DNA of 64,000 bases, taken from assembly GCA_963678675.1 (NCBI GenBank), contig OY783193.1, positions 20,878,977 through 20,942,976 of the forward strand, in the 5' to 3' direction. The notes under the pieces are model-generated. The model was not told the origin of the DNA, made no database searches, and worked only from the letters and a program-made list of their open reading frames with translations. Both the position numbers and the translations under genes were made by a program. The stretch is from Xiphydria camelus (Eukaryota; Arthropoda; Insecta; Hymenoptera; Xiphydriidae). Below, one piece after another: positions 61,757 through 64,000 of the stretch (its first letter is position 1; every line of letters starts with the position of its first letter).

Positions 61757-64000
61757 TGGTATAATAATAATAATAAAAGCGGTTATGACGCTAATCATCC
61801 CTGAACGCCACCGGAAACTTAATAGTTTTATTGTAGCCCCGCTGTGATTAGGGGTGTACCTTAGATTTGCATCTTGGCCTTTTTGGCCAGTCCACATATC
61901 CATTCCACCCCTAGCCCTCTAGCCCTTTCCAGTCTAGGAAAAGCCTCGCCTATCAGACGGTGTCTATAAGCCCCTAGTGCTGGACATTCCAGCAGCAGGT
62001 GCTGGGCATCTTCCCTCTCCACTTTGCAATATCGACATCTATCCGTTTCCGATAGACCTAGTCTCCTGCAGTGTGAGTTGAATTTTCCGTGACCAGTTAA
62101 TAGTCTGATTGTAATGCTCAGGCTTATCCTGTTCATGTTCACTAGTAACCTGGCTCTCTTTTGTGCTAGGCGAGGCATTAGATTCCTCGCCTGTCTGCCC
62201 GTTCCTAGATTAGTCCACCGGTGAAAATGCTCCCTGTGGAATTTCCTCTTAATCTCTAACCTGCCCATGGTAAAGGGGACTCCTACTGGCATGAGGTTCT
62301 CCTTTCTGGTGCCCTCTTTCGCCAGTACGTCCGCTATCTCGTTACCATGGACTCCTGTGTGTCCGGGGACCCAAGCAAGAGTAATCTTGTTGGTTTTCCC
62401 TAGAATCTGTAGCACTTCCATAGTCTCCCACACAATCTGTGAATTTGTGCTTGTCCTGTGGAGTGCTTTTATAGCCACTTGACTGTCAGACCAAATATAA
62501 ATATACTTGTTCGCAGTGCGCTGCTCTACAAGTAGTTCCAGGCAGTGTTTTATTGCCAAGACTTCCGCCTGGAACACTGTGGCTTTATCTCCCAGGGCGA
62601 TACTTACCCTGAGGTCTTCTTGAGGTCCAAAGGCTCCCGCCCCAAAGCGACCCCCGTACCCCGACCCATCGGTGTACCAGTGCCTGACTGTGGGACCCGG
62701 AGTCCTCTTACTAATTTCCCAGTGATTCCTCTCAGGTAGGTAGACCACAAAGGCCTTCCTGATCTGGTATTTCCTGGCTATCTTATCTTGTCTCAAGGAC
62801 ATAGATCCTTGATCAAGCACGCCTAGTCTGGTGTGTGCTATCCTTGCCCTGGTCCACTCCCCAAGGCAGTTCATCCTGTATGCAGAGAGTTCCGCTCTTT
62901 CTCTTATCAAAAGGTGAAGAGGCAGCACTTCAAGTGCCACCTCTAGGGCCTCAGTTGGTGTGGATCTCATCGCCCCTGTTGCAGCCCTCAGGAACACGCC
63001 CTGAAGGGCTTTCAACCGGTTTCTTGATTCGATCCTCCCTACTCTTGGCCACCAAATCACTGCTGCATACAGTAATCTTGGCAGTAACACCATTTTGTAC
63101 AGCCACAGACAGACCCTGGGACTAAAGCCCCAGTTTCTGCCCATTGCTCTTCTGCATGCCCATAGCGAGGCATATACCTTCGCGATCTGGCATGTGATAT
63201 GTTCTTTCCAATGCAACTTGGTGTCTAAGATGACACCCAAGTATTTTTGTGTTCTGACATACTCGATGTTTGTCCCCCTGAACCTTAATGGTACCGGGTA
63301 CTCCACCTTGTATTTTCTAGTGAATATCATGGCAGACACTTTCTCCGGGTTCACCGAGAGATTGGTCTTTTTACACCATTCATCCACTGTTCGTACGGCA
63401 CAGTTCATTCTGTCCCTTAGTACACTAAGGAAGTTGCCCCTGACCACAACCGCAGCATCATCTGCATAGCCATGGACCAGAAATCCTTCCCTCCTCAGTA
63501 GTTCTAAGAGTTCGTCCACTACGAGGCACCACAGTAGAGGTGACAAAACCCCTCCCTGCGGACATCCTCCCGATGGTCGCACCCGTACCTCTATATCATC
63601 TTTCTTGGCGATCACCAATCTGTTCGCCAACATGCTCCGAGTCCAGTCTATTAGTGTTTCTGGTATCCCTCTACTAGACATGGCCTCGGTTATTGCATTG
63701 TATCCGGTGCGATCAAACGCTCCTTCAATATCTATGAAGAGTGCCATAGCATAGCCCCCTTCCTCTATCTGTTCCCCCACCCTTGCCACAAGGTGGTGTA
63801 GGGCAGTCTCTGTGGATCTGCCCTCCCTATAGGCATATTGTGCAGGGGATAGAGGTCGTTCGGCTATGTATGAACTCTTAATGTGTCTATCCATAAGCCT
63901 TTCCAAGGTTTTCAACACAAAGGAAGTTAGGCTTATGGGTCTGAAGTCTCTTGGCTTAATATAGCCGTTTTTTCCGGGTTTGGGTATGAAGGCAATCCTT
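61757..64000 (-). mobile_element. Non-LTR retrotransposon, 3' part
   Basis: It reads leftward. The 3' end is a TTA/TAT simple tail (plus-strand ataataataataataa at 61761-61776) after a ~100-base 3' UTR. The host flank is a mariner relic broken at accgttgg-like sequence. The 5' part lies beyond the window, so target duplication and full length cannot be judged. Confidence 0.85.
61861..64000 (-). CDS. ORF2 polyprotein: reverse transcriptase, RNase H, C-terminal CCHC (5' partial)
   Basis: Open from the window edge without a break, with KPGKNGYIKPRDFRPISLTS before the frame at 63918. Reverse transcriptase motifs: FIDIEGAFD, GCPQGGVLSPLLW, GYADDAAVVV (catalytic DD), KYLGVILD. RNase H follows: YTDGSG, FQAEVLAIKHCLELL, SDSQVAIKAL, WVPGHTGVHGNEIAD (all four acidic positions visible). 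The end has C-x2-C-x7-H-x4-C (RCRYCKVEREDAQHLLLECP). RT plus downstream RNase H places it among RNase H-bearing clades such as I/LOA/R1-type; I do not fix the clade. At least 713 codons are uninterrupted, so the copy is young. The endonuclease part is outside the window. Confidence 0.92.
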   Translation of the reverse strand, partial: RIAFIPKPGKNGYIKPRDFRPISLTSFVLKTLERLMDRHIKSSYIAERPLSPAQYAYREGRSTETALHHLVARVGEQIEEGGYAMALFIDIEGAFDRTGYNAITEAMSSRGIPETLIDWTRSMLANRLVIAKKDDIEVRVRPSGGCPQGGVLSPLLWCLVVDELLELLRREGFLVHGYADDAAVVVRGNFLSVLRDRMNCAVRTVDEWCKKTNLSVNPEKVSAMIFTRKYKVEYPVPLRFRGTNIEYVRTQKYLGVILDTKLHWKEHITCQIAKVYASLWACRRAMGRNWGFSPRVCLWLYKMVLLPRLLYAAVIWWPRVGRIESRNRLKALQGVFLRAATGAMRSTPTEALEVALEVLPLHLLIRERAELSAYRMNCLGEWTRARIAHTRLGVLDQGSMSLRQDKIARKYQIRKAFVVYLPERNHWEISKRTPGPTVRHWYTDGSGYGGRFGAGAFGPQEDLRVSIALGDKATVFQAEVLAIKHCLELLVEQRTANKYIYIWSDSQVAIKALHRTSTNSQIVWETMEVLQILGKTNKITLAWVPGHTGVHGNEIADVLAKEGTRKENLMPVGVPFTMGRLEIKRKFHREHFHRWTNLGTGRQARNLMPRLAQKRARLLVNMNRISLSITIRLLTGHGKFNSHCRRLGLSETDRCRYCKVEREDAQHLLLECPALGAYRHRLIGEAFPRLERARGLGVEWICGLAKKAKMQI

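Overview
The window looks like arthropod, most likely insect, repeat-rich DNA from an AT-rich genome. Support: animal-type transposon families only (Tc1/mariner, Tigger, PIF/Harbinger, a THAP gene, a non-LTR retrotransposon with RNase H), spliceosomal introns inside transposon genes, and short TTAGG runs like the insect telomere unit. A hymenopteran host is plausible but is inference. I see no confident host single-copy gene. One 200-base assembly gap (17828-18027) abuts a GA microsatellite.

Layout. 1-7.7 kb, 13-17.3 kb, 22.4-29.3 kb and 57.7-61.3 kb are mosaics of the same decayed families: a terminal-hairpin repeat (family A), a ~0.27-0.8 kb foldback (B), a ~0.73 kb foldback (D), a ~0.82 kb foldback (E), a bidirectional ~0.17 kb foldback (C), and scraps of two Tc1/mariner transposases. 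7720-11486 is a nearly intact DNA transposon encoding a 610-codon DDD transposase; a relative with two disabling lesions and an intron occupies 31033-33953. They share the terminal start CAAGGA and have 3-bp target duplications (TTA and TCA). 17.3-20.4 kb holds a 5S-rRNA-like sequence, the gap, a PIF/Harbinger C-terminus and two large palindromes. 29.3-30.7 kb is a 288-bp tandem repeat with a Tigger element in it. 34.5-37.4 kb has a tRNA-derived SINE, several small foldbacks and a MADF-like fragment. 37.9-39.8 kb and 45.8-47.6 kb are palindromic elements whose ends read like GTCGCA...TGCGAC. 43764-51520 is a long inverted-repeat element (arms ~1.43 kb, six ~126-bp tandem units each) enclosing a THAP pseudogene. 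51928-57628 is another (arms ~1.4 kb) carrying tRNA-like sequences in both arms and a precisely datable nested Harbinger-type insertion. The right edge is a non-LTR retrotransposon reading leftward out of the window.

How it fits together. Nearly every repeat is a foldback, and nesting can be ordered from empty sites present in sister copies inside the same window. The most unusual signals are: the DDD transposase family with very long inverted repeats and TNA target duplications; one copy whose right arm duplicates the end of its own transposase gene from the third catalytic Asp codon outward; and two element types that carry a tRNA-like unit followed by a T-run in their inverted repeats together with remnants of a similar Cys/His cluster.
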